From: Dactylonectria macrodidyma | Taxonomy: Eukaryota; Ascomycota; Sordariomycetes; Hypocreales; Nectriaceae | Assembly (NCBI GenBank): GCA_020744425.1 | Contig: JAGMUV010000016.1 | Span: forward strand, 372,001-436,000 | DNA: 64,000 bases | Direction of reading: 5' to 3' | Shown here: piece after piece, positions 10,271 through 20,873 of the stretch | Layout of the letters: each line of letters begins with the position of its first letter | Numbering within the stretch: the stretch's first letter is position 1 | The notes under the pieces: generated by a model | Seen by the model: only the letters and a program-made list of their open reading frames with translations | Database searches by the model: none | Told to the model about the DNA's origin: nothing | Program-made: the position numbers and the translations under genes

Positions 10271-12104
10271 CAAGTCCTTCAGCGGCGGCACGTGCCGACC
10301 GCCTCAGTGCCTGACTACTGGTCAGCTCCGGTAGCCAACATCCAATCATAATTTTTTTGTCTCAGCCTCAACACCAAAACTATTCAAACCTTAACCTCAT
10401 GCCTGCTTCGTCCACGACGATCGACTCACCCACGGAATTATCCTGCGTCGTGGCTTGTCTCAAGTCTTTAAGTTGCCAGGCCAGCGCATGCTATGCCGAA
10501 AGGTGCCCGCAAGATTCTGATGATTTGTGACTTCGCGAATCCATTAGTGAATGATCTCCAATTTACTCTACCCTGTTGCATTCGTCATTCATTTCTGCGA
10601 GCGCATTCAGGCTGGCCGAAGGCAGGCGGGCGCCTCCGTGGAATATGTCTTTCGGAATGGTGTTCGTGGAAGCCGACCTCGCCAGACCTGGCAAGGTCGC
10701 CTGTACAGGTCCGAAAACTCAGTGATAGTAAGTTCCCGCGCGAATTGCATGGACGAGGATCACAGGCGATGGCACGGAGGTCAGACATGCTCAACAAAGT
10801 TCATGTGCTTTCTCGTGTACGGCAACCTCCGTACGCCACCGAAGGACTAGCTCCCCCAGTAATCTCCCAGAAAATGGGAACTATTAGTGCGATGATCGTA
10901 CGCTTCCTCCCAGCCTAGTGCGACAAAGGTTTAGGTCCCTGCCTGCCTACGACTCCATCCGCTCCCCCGCAGTCAACCTCCCTGTTGCGTTGCGCTTTAT
11001 CACGCTAAACTCAGCGGTACTTGGGACTTTATGCGTATTGGCATTGTGTGCACCTCGCAAAATTTGCGAGAGTCGAGCTTGCGTTTCAACAGCTTGTGTG
11101 GTGAGGGGAGAGGGAACTGCGGAAGGATCCTGAGGGTGAGTGCCGAAGAGGCTCCGCATGTTGCAGCGCGGCTGTGTTGTGGCTTAGACTTCCACTGAGA
11201 TGAGGGCCGCAGCCAGAGACGCTTTCGTGCATTTCGAAAGGATTGGTGTGATACAGTGCATCCATATTTTGGGAGACAAGCAACGGTTGATCGGTATCAA
11301 TTTCCGCTACCAGCAGCGGTCTTCCATGGCCGCTGATGTGGGACGCACCAAGCCACGGACGCGTTGGCGCTGGGGCGACAATGCTTGCTAACCGGTGGGC
11401 AACTATTGTGAAAGGGCACAGCGGGACAGGTGTTAATAGTGCGCAAGGGACGGGCCGCACGGCCCTGCTATCTATTCGTCAGTATTGCGTTCTGTGACGG
11501 AAGAGGCTGAAGACGGCATCACATTCATCACGAATTTGCACAAAAACAGGATGAAAGAGATTTGTGGGCCTATGGCCTGGATTCGCATGTGATTCTAACA
11601 TCTCACCGAGGAGACACGAGTCTTGCGGCTATCGGAAGTTGCCGTGCGGTCTCTTCTTCACGCACGTTCACAGACACGGAAGTGATCGACGGGACGAGAG
11701 CTCCTGGGCTACGTCTGACGACATCAGCGCAGGCCACAATTCAAGTCGCAGTTCAATTCGACTCAATTCAACTTAATTCGGCGCCGACCGGCTCAACGCA
11801 ATTCAATCTGTGAATAGCTTTAAATTGAACTCGATTGAGGTCTAGAATAACTCAATCTTCCAGCTTAGAGTGGCTGATATGAGGCTCAATGTCCCGCCTT
11901 GCTTGACCTCCAGGGCCAAACTACGACCAATTCGGCACTTCTGCCACTTGTGCCCCCTTTACCGTCGAGTGGAACCCCGAACGGGACCCTGAGCCCCATC
12001 CCCTGGGGAGGATTTTCTAACCAATAAGGTTGATTGTCATGCGGAAGGTTGTTTTGTGGAAAGACGCCAGCCCCCAAGCATGAGCCGGGGTGCACGGAAC
12101 TTTC
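10271..12104. other. No gene recognised between inverted-repeat arms; AATTGA patch
   Basis: Open frames such as 10493-10918 have no domain that I recognise. Positions 11745-11850 form an AATTGA/TCAATT-rich patch resembling the one at 784-905. The whole span may be the degraded inside of one element bounded by the inverted repeat. Confidence 0.45.
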
Positions 12105-12300
12105 CATCTGCACGATTTGATTGGCAAGCTGTCACTCATATGACAACGGCACTTTCCGAAGCAAGCGCAGAGCACGGAAGTTAGCTGATATGTTACGATT
12201 GGTTCAGTGTATTGCCAGAGGTGTTGACAACTCGTTCCTGACCACTAGACTACCTGGGACCAAGATTGTTACTGTAACCGGCTTCATGCAGTCAAAATAC
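12105..12300 (+). repeat. Arm 2 of the diverged inverted repeat
   Basis: This is the partner of 10075-10270 in opposite orientation. It shows the T-rich versions of several shared words, consistent with C-to-T mutation of this arm. Confidence 0.6.
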
Positions 12301-12534
12301 ACTCGTCATCGAGATTCTCCAAGAAGCCCTACTTACCTAGTTTTGCTCGTGGAGACGGCTGTCTCGGTGAGCAGCCTCTCTATCACATGCAAGCTGCAGG
12401 AGGAAGTGATAATTATTGGCTTTGCTGGGATAGTTTTATGATGATGATAGCTCGACTGCTCTCTGTGGAGATAGAGGATGTTAGATGATCGACGTGTTAA
12501 GATCTAATTACATAAGATCTGCAAACTTTCCGTT

Positions 12535-12745
12535 AGTCTGCTGGTAAATATACATAACTGTCAATAAGAGAGGAGCTCCCGTGTGGTGCATTTCTGTAAT
12601 GTCAAGTCGAGCCGTGTAACCTTAATCCCTCTTCCGCCTTGGCCGGCCCCGTCGCTAGCTTGCCGGCGATCCGACTGGCGCCGCGTTAAAACAGATCAAC
12701 AAGGGGCGCTCGGGAGATACTGGACCGAAACTAGTAAGCCTGGTT
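12535..12745. repeat. Diverged repeat, partner of 3886-4125
   Basis: The matches are described at 3886-4125. The 12610-12745 part is inverted relative to the partner, while the 12530-12580 part is not. Confidence 0.55.
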
Positions 12746-13018
12746 TAAAGTTTCTTCAGACTTCAGCTTTGCACAATTAATGCTGCGTACAAAGTGTAGT
12801 CACATAGTCTTCGATAGAAACTTGATCGTATTCAAAGTAATCAGGATCTCTAGCATTGAAGAGAAAAGAGCCATCTTTCGATCCCGGTTGGATATGACGT
12901 CAAGTTCCACTGGCGCGCCTGCGATTTGAGTTCACCACCTTGTGTCACGCCGGAGTTTGCCGAGAGCTCATGTATGCAGGGGCATCGAGCTAGTGCGAAC
13001 CGCAGCACTGCCCTCAAA

Positions 13019-13099
13019 TCAATCAAATCAAATCCCGAGTCATATTTGGAATATTTGATTTGATTAAATATTCCAAACAACAATCAAATATTTCAAATG
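13019..13099. repeat. Self-similar TCAAATATTTGA palindromic patch
   Basis: The words CAAATCAA, AATATTTGATTTGATT, AAATATTCCAAA and CAAATATTTCAAAT follow each other and can fold back on themselves. No protein is implied. It is probably a MITE relic, though no target duplication was found. Confidence 0.5.
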
Positions 13100-13271
13100 C
13101 CAACATCTGTGCTCTCCATACTGCTCCCCATGTTTCTTGGCATCCTCCGGACGGATGGGGTGGCTTAGACACTGCGGCCAAACCTGGCGATACTAATCTG
13201 GTGGTTGGGATATTTGATCGGGTATCTTCATCGAGACTCTTCCGTTCCGCCAAGTCTCGGGATTCCTCCAC

Positions 13272-13296
13272 TTCCTTCCCTTCCCTTCCCTTCCCT
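13272..13296. repeat. TTCCC microsatellite
   Basis: About five tandem copies of the pentamer CCCTT/TTCCC lie just beyond the 3' end of the small gene at 13301-13591. Confidence 0.8.
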
Positions 13297-13300
13297 TCGT

Positions 13301-13591
13301 TCACAGTGACTTATTCTTTATGTGACTTGTCCTATCTCGAGTGGTGTTTCCGCAAGTATTCTGACTTCTTGACTTCTCGCCATCTTCGCTCCCGCTGCTC
13401 AGACGCCGACGCTCCTCCTCGTACCAAGTACTTAGGGCCTTGCCGTCGAACATTACTTCGTCGTCTTCGATGGCGGTGGGTTGGATCCAAGTGTAGGCGT
13501 CTAGGTCGACTTCTGGGACAGAGGGGTCTAGGGCTTGGAGACCTGGGAAGAGGTAGCAAGTTGTTTCTGGTTCTGAAGGTGGAGGAGTCAT
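13301..13591 (-). CDS. Small conserved-looking hypothetical protein
   Basis: The 96-residue product begins MTPPPSEPETTCYLFPGLQ and contains a segment with LDAYTWIQPTAIEDDEVMF and FDGKALSTWYEEERRRLSSG. The C-terminus is serine-rich and polar. The composition is that of a real acidic, proline-starting cytosolic protein rather than a chance frame. The start sits in good context (GTCGCCATGA) after a leader free of long competing frames. I do not know a function; I have an impression that short proteins with this WIQP/WYEE core exist in other Sordariomycetes, but cannot check it. No intron is needed. Confidence 0.55.
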   Translation of the reverse strand: MTPPPSEPETTCYLFPGLQALDPSVPEVDLDAYTWIQPTAIEDDEVMFDGKALSTWYEEERRRLSSGSEDGEKSRSQNTCGNTTRDRTSHIKNKSL

Positions 13592-13802
13592 GGCGACGGT
13601 AGATATGTGGAGTCGATTCAGGATGATGTTCGAAGTGGTGAAGATGTTGACTGAAGGAAGATCATGCTGTTTAGGAAATGTGCTGTGGGGTTGGCGTTTT
13701 GCTTCTTTTAATCCTAGGTCTGACCTGCGCGAGATATGGAGTTCGTCGTCGAGTATGCAGCCTTTGGGACGAGGAACAAAGGATCAGACGATCAGAGGAT
13801 GA

Positions 13803-14429
13803 CTGAAGAGAGCGTGTCAAGATCAGGTTTTTTTTATTTTTAATCCTGTGTCTGGAACTAGGATGGATATCTAATGTTGGCCTGGTGACTTCATCAACTC
13901 GCTGTGCCTTGTATTATCTGAAAACCTTTTTTCTTTTTTGACCTCCTTCGTTTTGATGTTTATAGTGGCGATTTACTGTGGATATGTATAGACTAACATC
14001 CCCTGTTCTACAAAACCGCGTTTTGTGCATGTGTTTGCCACAGTTCTTGATGTAAATTGGGGCATCATGTAGGCTAGGTGGCTTGCATCATCAGACCAGA
14101 CTTGGGACGGTGGGTGTGTGGCCAAAGTGGTGACGGAATACTGTGTTTAACTACAGTTCTGATCTAACGGATTTAAATCTTGGCGTCTGAGGGATACGAT
14201 GCAGATATCCATCCCGTGCCGCTGCTCGATCTTTAGAGGTAACAATATGATTGGCTGCATTTAGGTGATGACGTAACCTCGTTGAACTGCCGATATGGCT
14301 GGTGTTGCCAAGATGCGACAGAGGCTAGCTAGAGGAAGACTCTTGACGACGGGGAATCGCTCGTCGATGCGGTCGAGCGACTTGGGGAGGGTTGAGGAAC
14401 TGCTTCACCACGCAACTGAGCATATGTAC
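13803..14429. other. No gene recognised
   Basis: This is intergenic DNA, part of it upstream of the minus-strand small gene. No repeat boundary is seen before 14430. Confidence 0.5.
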
Positions 14430-14693
14430 CCTGTCGCACGACAAGATTGTTTGGATGACTGAACAACGATCGGGAAGAAGATGCCCTGTGAATCGGGCAA
14501 CGAAAGACTCTTGATTTTCTATCTAATTAAAGGAGCGACGAAGGTCGGTCTCTTATACCCATGTTCAATCTGCCGATATCATAGGCAGCAGGCTGCTGCC
14601 TGATGCTAGTTGTGGTCGTTCACTCTCATCGTGAACAAGTTCACGATGATCGTGATTTCTTGCCTCATTTTGTGAGCGAGCGACTTGATATTG
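14430..14693. repeat. 264-bp palindrome-rich module, second copy at 39785-40044
   Basis: It begins CCTGTCGCACGACA and ends CGACTTGATATTG, about 95% identical by eye to 39785-40044. It contains two strong palindromes: GGCAGCAG-G-CTGCTGCC, and CATCGTGAAC-AA-GTTCACGATG. At 39.4-40.0 kb the same module is one arm of an inverted repeat around a transposase fragment. It is therefore a terminal region of a Tc1/mariner-like family, and this is a solo end. Confidence 0.75.
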
Positions 14694-14936
14694 GGTCCGG
14701 CGGTTAGATGCCTCAGGCAACAACTCGAGATCCGTCGGGAAAACCCGGAAATGCCTCGTCAGATAGGGGGATCTTCCGGAATACAGACAAGATCAAGGAG
14801 ATAGTAATAATAGCGTGCTAGCTGATCAATTTGACGATTGCCTCATAACAGGCTACATCATTATTATCACTTTATCTGCATAGTTGCACTACATCAGGCC
14901 GGCCGTACGACCGTCTCGCCGCTGGTCACGAATCCG

Positions 14937-15771
14937 GTTACCTCAGCAAGCTCAGACCCACGGCGATCCATAGACACAGCCGGCTTACCTCAGGCACTCA
15001 GGCCCACTGGGCGCGCTTAACAGCGCGAAGCCTTCCCTAAAGGGGTAATGGCTCCCAGAGGGCCTGAGCCCACAACTTTAAATTTGTATGGAATAATGCT
15101 TCGTCACCGTGACTACACCTACAACGCTGCGTATTATTTAGAACGTGCCACGCTGCCAGTTGAAAGCATCAACTCCCCTGAACGACACCGCGATCCAACA
15201 TCCTGTGATCCACAAGATGTCTAGCACCATCAATACGTGAGTGTCGACTCGAACAGGGTTGGAAGGATGAATTAAACGCATAGGCTCGTTGTCAGCAGAC
15301 TTCGCGTCCTTCTGTGCAGTCAGCATTGATGTCAATTAAACCAACGCGGATGAGGAAATTGCGGTACCAACGGGTCGTGGTCACTTGTTGCTGCAGGAGA
15401 TTTCGCGACGCGACTGCCCTAGACGGCTACAACTCCACAGCAACACGTCGCAAGGGAACAAAAGCTGGATCAATGGATATTTGAGGCTTGTAGGATCCTC
15501 CTAGTATAATTATCTTAGAGATTTGTGTTGAATTGAAGCTTTTATGACGTGATGTAATTGGTAGGGTTGGGGGTCGACCCTGCGAAACATTATGGTTACC
15601 GCAAAATTGTATGGGAGCGAAGCATCATCTCACCCAATTGCCAAGTTTTGGTCTCAGGCCCACTCACAGAACCACGTGATCCGCGCGTCTGTTCGCTTAG
15701 TGAGTGGGTCTGAGTGCCTGAGGTAAGCTGCCGCAGGCACGAGCCACAATGGCCTGAGCTTGCTGAGGTAA
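14937..15771. repeat. Element with about 170-bp imperfect terminal inverted repeats
   Basis: The left arm 14937-15110 starts TTACCTCAGCAAGCTCAG. The right arm 15600-15771 ends with its complement. The arms also share CTTACCTCAGGCACTCAG, GGGCCTGAG and ATGCTTCG blocks. About 490 bp lie between the arms with no significant frame. It is a degraded non-autonomous transposon. Confidence 0.6.
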
Positions 15772-16223
15772 ATTGAAGCCTAAAAGAGCAATGCTCTAGA
15801 CCTAAGGTCCTATTCGCCGCCAAACCGCCCCTTCCTACTCACCCTACGATAGCTCTAGTTGTCACGAGATATAGGCAGAGACTCCGTCGTCATATTTCCC
15901 ATCTTTAGAATCATGTCATGCCGTTGGGCCGCACCATCTTGAAGTTGGGCAATCTGGTGAGGGGTTCAGGTGGATGATGCATGTGTGCCCGAAGACAACC
16001 GACGCAGCATGATATCACCTTTGACGAATTGACTACAGCCACGCACAGTCACCCCCGAATACCCTAAAGATGGGCTGGTTTTACCCAGAATACTGCAGTG
16101 CGTGGCAGAATAAAGAGCTGCTTTTCGCAAGTTGCTTTTTGAAGTCCTACGAAATGAACGACAATTTCTACAGACTCTGTGTCCTAATAATCCACTGACA
16201 CGCTGTCAGAAAAGCCACTAAGA
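15772..16223. promoter_or_regulatory. Upstream region of the HeLo-pseudokinase gene
   Basis: Intergenic DNA of about 450 bp containing the presumed promoter. No clear TATA box is seen close to the start. Confidence 0.35.
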
Positions 16224-18207
16224 ATGGATCCGGCATCCGCGGTCGGTCTTGCGGTCGGGGTTGCCTCCTTGGCATTTGATGTGTTTGACAATTCTATCAA
16301 ACGTAAGTTGAGGAGGATTCTGGATCGAGTGATTGAGTAACTGACGGACCATAGTTTTTAAATTTTTCTCGGCTATGGTAGACATGCCGAAAGATTGTGA
16401 GCAATGTCGCCTCCAGCTCATGATCGAATACAATCGTCTTTTGGCCTGGGGCGAGTCGGTGGGCTTGATGAACGCTCAGCAAGGATCGCATGTGGCTGTC
16501 AATTTAGGAACGAATGCAATCGAGCTGTGCAGCATCGTATCTCGCATAGGCTGGCTCCTTGGAGAATTTCGAGATATGAACGCCCGATGGAAGAACGAGC
16601 TGCTAGTGTCGCAAGACGACGATGAACTGATGAGCAAGCAAGGCTACGAGGACTTCGATTTGGCAAAGGAAGTCTCGAATCTCGCAATCACCTACGAGGA
16701 AACCAAACAAGCACGCAAATATCTTCGAGGGACCAACCATGTGATTAGATGGTTCTCGAAGGGAGCTGGGACTGCTAAGGAGATCGTTACGCACCCTTCT
16801 CGAGTTCGATGGGTGATGGTGGATAAAGGGGCATTCGAAGCACTTCTGGAAGATCTCCATTTCCTCACCGAGCGTATGCATGAACTCATGGAGGATTATC
16901 GTAGAGACCGTATGGAAAACACCACCTCTAAGATCTACCGCGAGATGGTTCTGGCGCGGAACGATATCAGCGATCTCAGAAACCTGCTGGATGCTGTTAC
17001 GAGCCTGCTCAAGACCACCAGGGAAAACACAGACGCAACACACCACAGCGAGAATGACGAAACACTTCAAGATCTTCTACGGCTGAAAAAGATCAACTGC
17101 GTCTCAAATGAGCTTCTACTAAAAATAGAGGACGAGCAGATCTTTGATATAGAAAGATATTTGCAAGACTTGATCAGTGTGCATCGATACAACGGCTCGA
17201 CATTGAGCGACTCCTTCTCCTACACAAAGCACGACAACATTTCAAGAGCTACTGGACCACCTCGGCCGAGAGGGACTCTGAGCCACGTTGGTGAGGAGAT
17301 TCAGGTTTGGATCGAGTGGAAGACAACAGGCGACATTCCCAAAGGACCCCTCGAGGACAACGAATCCAAGTTGCGAACCGCAACTCTTGCGCAGATGCTT
17401 CATACCAAGAAGCCTCGGCACCTTTATTCACCTACCTGCATTGGGTACATCGACGATTGTGCAGAGAACCGTCGATACGGATGGATTTTTCGAATGCCTG
17501 ATGGCTCAACCGAGGCCACAGTGCTGAAAACACTCCACGAAATTCTAGGCCAGAACCAGTATAAGCCAACACTTACCCAACGAACGGCCCTCGCTTGGAG
17601 GCTAGCATCTTCACTGCTCTATGTACACGCTACGAACTGGCTGCATAAAGGGGTTCATAGTGGTAACGTAGTCTTCACGTTCGACGGAGATTACTACAAT
17701 CCCGAGAATCCTATCCTCTCAGGATTCGAATATTCACGTCCGACGAGCAATAAAACGACGGGTCGAAGTCTTGACCCGAAGTGGGACATCTATCGCTGGC
17801 CGCGTGTTCAGAACGAAGTACCACAGGCGGCAAACTCTCGCAAGACGTACGATATCTACAGTCTAGGCCTGGTTCTGCTCGAAATCGCCCACTGGAAGCC
17901 GTTGCATAAGATTATGTGCCTGAAAAGGTGGCCAGAGCCCTCCTCTCAAGACCCGAGGATTCGTGGCTGGCTGTTGGGACAGGAGCGTCGTCCGCCGTTC
18001 AAAGATACAAATCCTCTTGTCGAGCTACGTGATATCGCCGGGGACAAGTATTGGAGAGCGATCTGCCGTTGTCTTGTAGCTCATGGTGACGAAGGAATGA
18101 GCGTCGATGAGAACTCAGATCAATCACAATGCTCCGGGACTGGAATCAGACTCCAAAGCGCGTTTACTGAGTTTGTGCTTGAGGAGCTTAAGAGTGTTTC
18201 GATTTGA
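16224..18207 (+). CDS. HeLo-domain pseudokinase (MLKL-like architecture)
   Basis: The exons are 16224-16302 and 16355-18207 (52-bp intron, GTAAGT/CATAG), about 643 residues. The start MDPASAVGLAVGVASLAFDV is a glycine/alanine hydrophobic helix. After the intron come FKFFSAMVDMPKDCEQC and QLMIEYNRLLAWGESVGL, the signature of the fungal HeLo (prion-inhibition) domain, which permeabilises membranes in HET-S. A helical linker follows to about residue 330, then a kinase-like fold to the C-terminus. The kinase is dead on inspection: the catalytic loop reads LHKGVHSGNVV instead of HRDxKxxN, and the DFG site reads LSGFEYS. A later YDIYSLGLVLLEIA matches kinase helix F. The gene is convergent with an ankyrin-kinase gene 118 bp away. 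A role in regulated cell death or heterokaryon incompatibility is inferred from the domains only. Confidence 0.85.
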
Positions 18208-18325
18208 TCAAGTTCAAGTATGGAGGATTTTATATCCTAAGCAACGAGGCGGCCCTTTCTTATGCTTTTTTCCCCGGTTACCCATTTAGCAGATCTTTTC
18301 GGCAACAAAGTACATTCTCTACCGG

Positions 18326-19753
18326 CTAGTCATTACGCTCAAAGAAAGAATCCAACAAGCTCGCCACACCACAATGATGCCTCCTTTCTGCGAAATCCAA
18401 CGCTATGTTCCCATCGAGATCTTCTGCCTCAGTATCAGCTCCCGAGTCTAGGAGCATCCGGACAATTCTCGTGTGGCCTTGTCCTGATGCACCATGCAGT
18501 GCGGTTTGCTCGTTCTCGTCCTTGATGTTGACATCAGCACCATTCTCCAACAAAAACTGAACAACAGGCTCGGAACCACTACGAGCGGCACATTGCAGCG
18601 CTGTCTGCCCTGTCGGATTAGCGGCGTTGATATCAGCACCGTGGTCTAGCAGAGCCTTCACGATGGGCACATGCCCACCCGCCGCAGCAAAGTGGATTGC
18701 GCTTGTGGCATTCGGATTTGCCCCCTCATTCAGTGCTTGTTTGACGGCATCCCCGGACCGTTCTCTACAAGCCACGACCAACTTGTCGTTCTCCGATAGG
18801 GCCAAGTTCTTGGCACATCTACACGCCATAGATTCATCTGTAGTCAACAAAGACGATATATCCAACTCGATGTTTGCTGCGTCTGGGCGCTGGAGTCGAT
18901 CCTGGTGCAACATCTTTTTGCAAAGGCAAAGAACCTCATATTGCCAGCCGACCAGGTGAACCTTTTTCGTGATCCATGCATGAACTTCATCAATATGCTT
19001 TGCGTATGACGCTCCATTATGAGACGGCGACTCTAGCACTCTCTGCAACTCTTTGAAACCATCTGGGTAAGAATAAGCGAGAAGCATTTCGAGAAAGACA
19101 GCCCCTAGGGAGAAAATATCTGCCGATCGACCACGAGTACTACCTCTATCCACTTCCGGAGCGCAATACTCCCGTGTTCGCGCAGCGTTGCGATGCTCGT
19201 ATGTAGTTGGCAGTGTCTTTCCAAGGCCCATCTGGGAGATGCCAAAGTCAGCCAGCAACGGCTTGTCGCCTTTAATCAAAATGTTCGATGGCTTGACATC
19301 TCGATGTCGGATGCCCAGTAGGTGAATATGGGAAATGGCGTTGACCAAGCAACCAAACCATCGCTCCTTTGGGGGGTTTTTTGGCTTGAGATAATCGTGG
19401 AGGTTCGCATCTGCTCGATCCATGACGATTGAAAAGTGGATCTGGTCTTCCGTGCTGTCCACAAAATAGGTGTGGATCAATTGAACAACATGATGATGCC
19501 TGGCCAAGTGAAGAATCTTGGCTTCTTGCACAAGTTTGCGTCTTTTCTTTCCTAGTAAAAACTCATCTGTTTCCGTAGGGTCGATGATGGTTTTCTGGAC
19601 GCATTTGAGGCCTTGAAAACGGCCCGAGATCCCTTTAACCTTGATGACAGAATGAGAGATGAACGGGTAATTGCCATCAGGTGCGAACGGAATCTCAGCA
19701 TCTTTCTTGTAAACACATGGCAAATAAGGTTCGGCGGTATCTTGACAGTCCAT
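18326..19753 (-). CDS. Ser/Thr protein kinase with C-terminal ankyrin repeats
   Basis: From the ATG at 19753 the product has about 475 residues; the open frame continues 5' to 19774 and may have an upstream exon. The kinase domain (about residues 30-310) has a beta-3 lysine candidate (GLKCVQK), a C-helix glutamate (LVQEAKIL), HRDVKPSN, ADFG, CAPE in the activation segment and ADIFSLGAVFLEML. All catalytic motifs are present; only the glycine loop is loose. The C-terminal part (about residues 330-475) has four to five ankyrin repeats (AIHFAAAGGHVPIVKALLDH, GADINAANPTGQTALQCAA and similar). The kinase-then-ankyrin order is that of animal RIPK4 and ANKK1. Because it is convergent with the HeLo-pseudokinase gene, it may phosphorylate or signal to that protein. 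This is inference. Confidence 0.85.
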   Translation of the reverse strand: MDCQDTAEPYLPCVYKKDAEIPFAPDGNYPFISHSVIKVKGISGRFQGLKCVQKTIIDPTETDEFLLGKKRRKLVQEAKILHLARHHHVVQLIHTYFVDSTEDQIHFSIVMDRADANLHDYLKPKNPPKERWFGCLVNAISHIHLLGIRHRDVKPSNILIKGDKPLLADFGISQMGLGKTLPTTYEHRNAARTREYCAPEVDRGSTRGRSADIFSLGAVFLEMLLAYSYPDGFKELQRVLESPSHNGASYAKHIDEVHAWITKKVHLVGWQYEVLCLCKKMLHQDRLQRPDAANIELDISSLLTTDESMACRCAKNLALSENDKLVVACRERSGDAVKQALNEGANPNATSAIHFAAAGGHVPIVKALLDHGADINAANPTGQTALQCAARSGSEPVVQFLLENGADVNIKDENEQTALHGASGQGHTRIVRMLLDSGADTEAEDLDGNIALDFAERRHHCGVASLLDSFFERND

Positions 19754-19774
19754 CGTCTGGAACTGGCAACTCAA

Positions 19775-20873
19775 GTTTTTGCGGCGGGGTCTTGAATAAA
19801 CCTGAGGCCACAGTTTTCGAAGGTGATAGTGTCGGGCTTATGGTTCCTCCGAGCCCCGAATGTGGCAAGGGGCTTTTCTTTAGTCTGATGACGCCATTCG
19901 AACTCGTGGGCAGTCCGATCCGGTTCCGGGTAACCTCGTGGAGGCTGGCTTGGGACATGCTACCTCGCCATCACAGAGAGCATGGCTGAAGAATATGTAA
20001 AAATAGTATACAACTTGGTGAATCTGTAAAGTATAGGCAAAATTGGTTAACCTTTGGTCTAGATACCGATGGACAGTAAACCGAGCAGGAATACAGGCAG
20101 AATAGGGGCATTCGCAGTGAAATGAGGGCCCGATGCTGGATCTGCTTGGATGCATTTGGTCAAGTCTTCCAAATGCTTTCTCACATATCGGTGACTACGG
20201 GGGTACCTGAGGCCTGGTCAGCATACCTATTTTGTAACAACGATCTGTTCACAATCGTCCATACCTCTGGACTCGGCATCGGAGATAGATGATTGCGGTG
20301 AGAGGCCAGGCATAAGGTGTCCTTTCGATCATCTTCGTGGCCGGGTCAATAATAGGCTCGGCTAGCCCAGTGGGTCTCAGCTCATACAAGAGCTGAAGTA
20401 TTTTCTTGATGTTGAAAGGTGGAAAATGCCTTGCAAAAGCAGCAACGTGGTCGCGGCCCAATAGGGCTAGCCGGGCCCGGTCGGTGCGTGAAGGTGGGCA
20501 AATACTTGTTGCCCCCCCCCCCACTGTAGCTTGCTGCCACTGTCAGTACCAGCGCAGCCGAGGTTCCAATTTCTAAACGCCTCAAACTACTTCTCATCAT
20601 TCTGCCGAATAGCAATATCCAGCTCTACAACCGCATTAGGTGCCTCGGGGACATCAAGTACGGTACCCATACAATGTGCATTGCTTACCTAGCCAGAAGC
20701 TTGCTGCAGAGAGTTGCCAGGATCAGTACAAGGCCAATGTTGCACTGAAATCATATGGTAAGCTCGGTGGACACAATCACTTGTAGATAACGAGCGTCTG
20801 GGCACCTTTTATAACGAGCTGTGGTTTCTCACTCTTGGAAACTCGGAAAAATCCAGGTCATGTTTGAAACCTT
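19775..20873. other. Upstream of the ankyrin-kinase; no other gene recognised
   Basis: A minus-strand frame at 19695-19958 (87 residues) overlaps the kinase start in another phase and could be an extra 5' exon. Positions 20511-20521 are a poly-C run. Nothing else is supported. Confidence 0.4.

Noticed and set aside
10493..10918. 141-codon plus-strand frame
   Set aside because: No domain or supported start; it lies between arms of a decayed inverted repeat.
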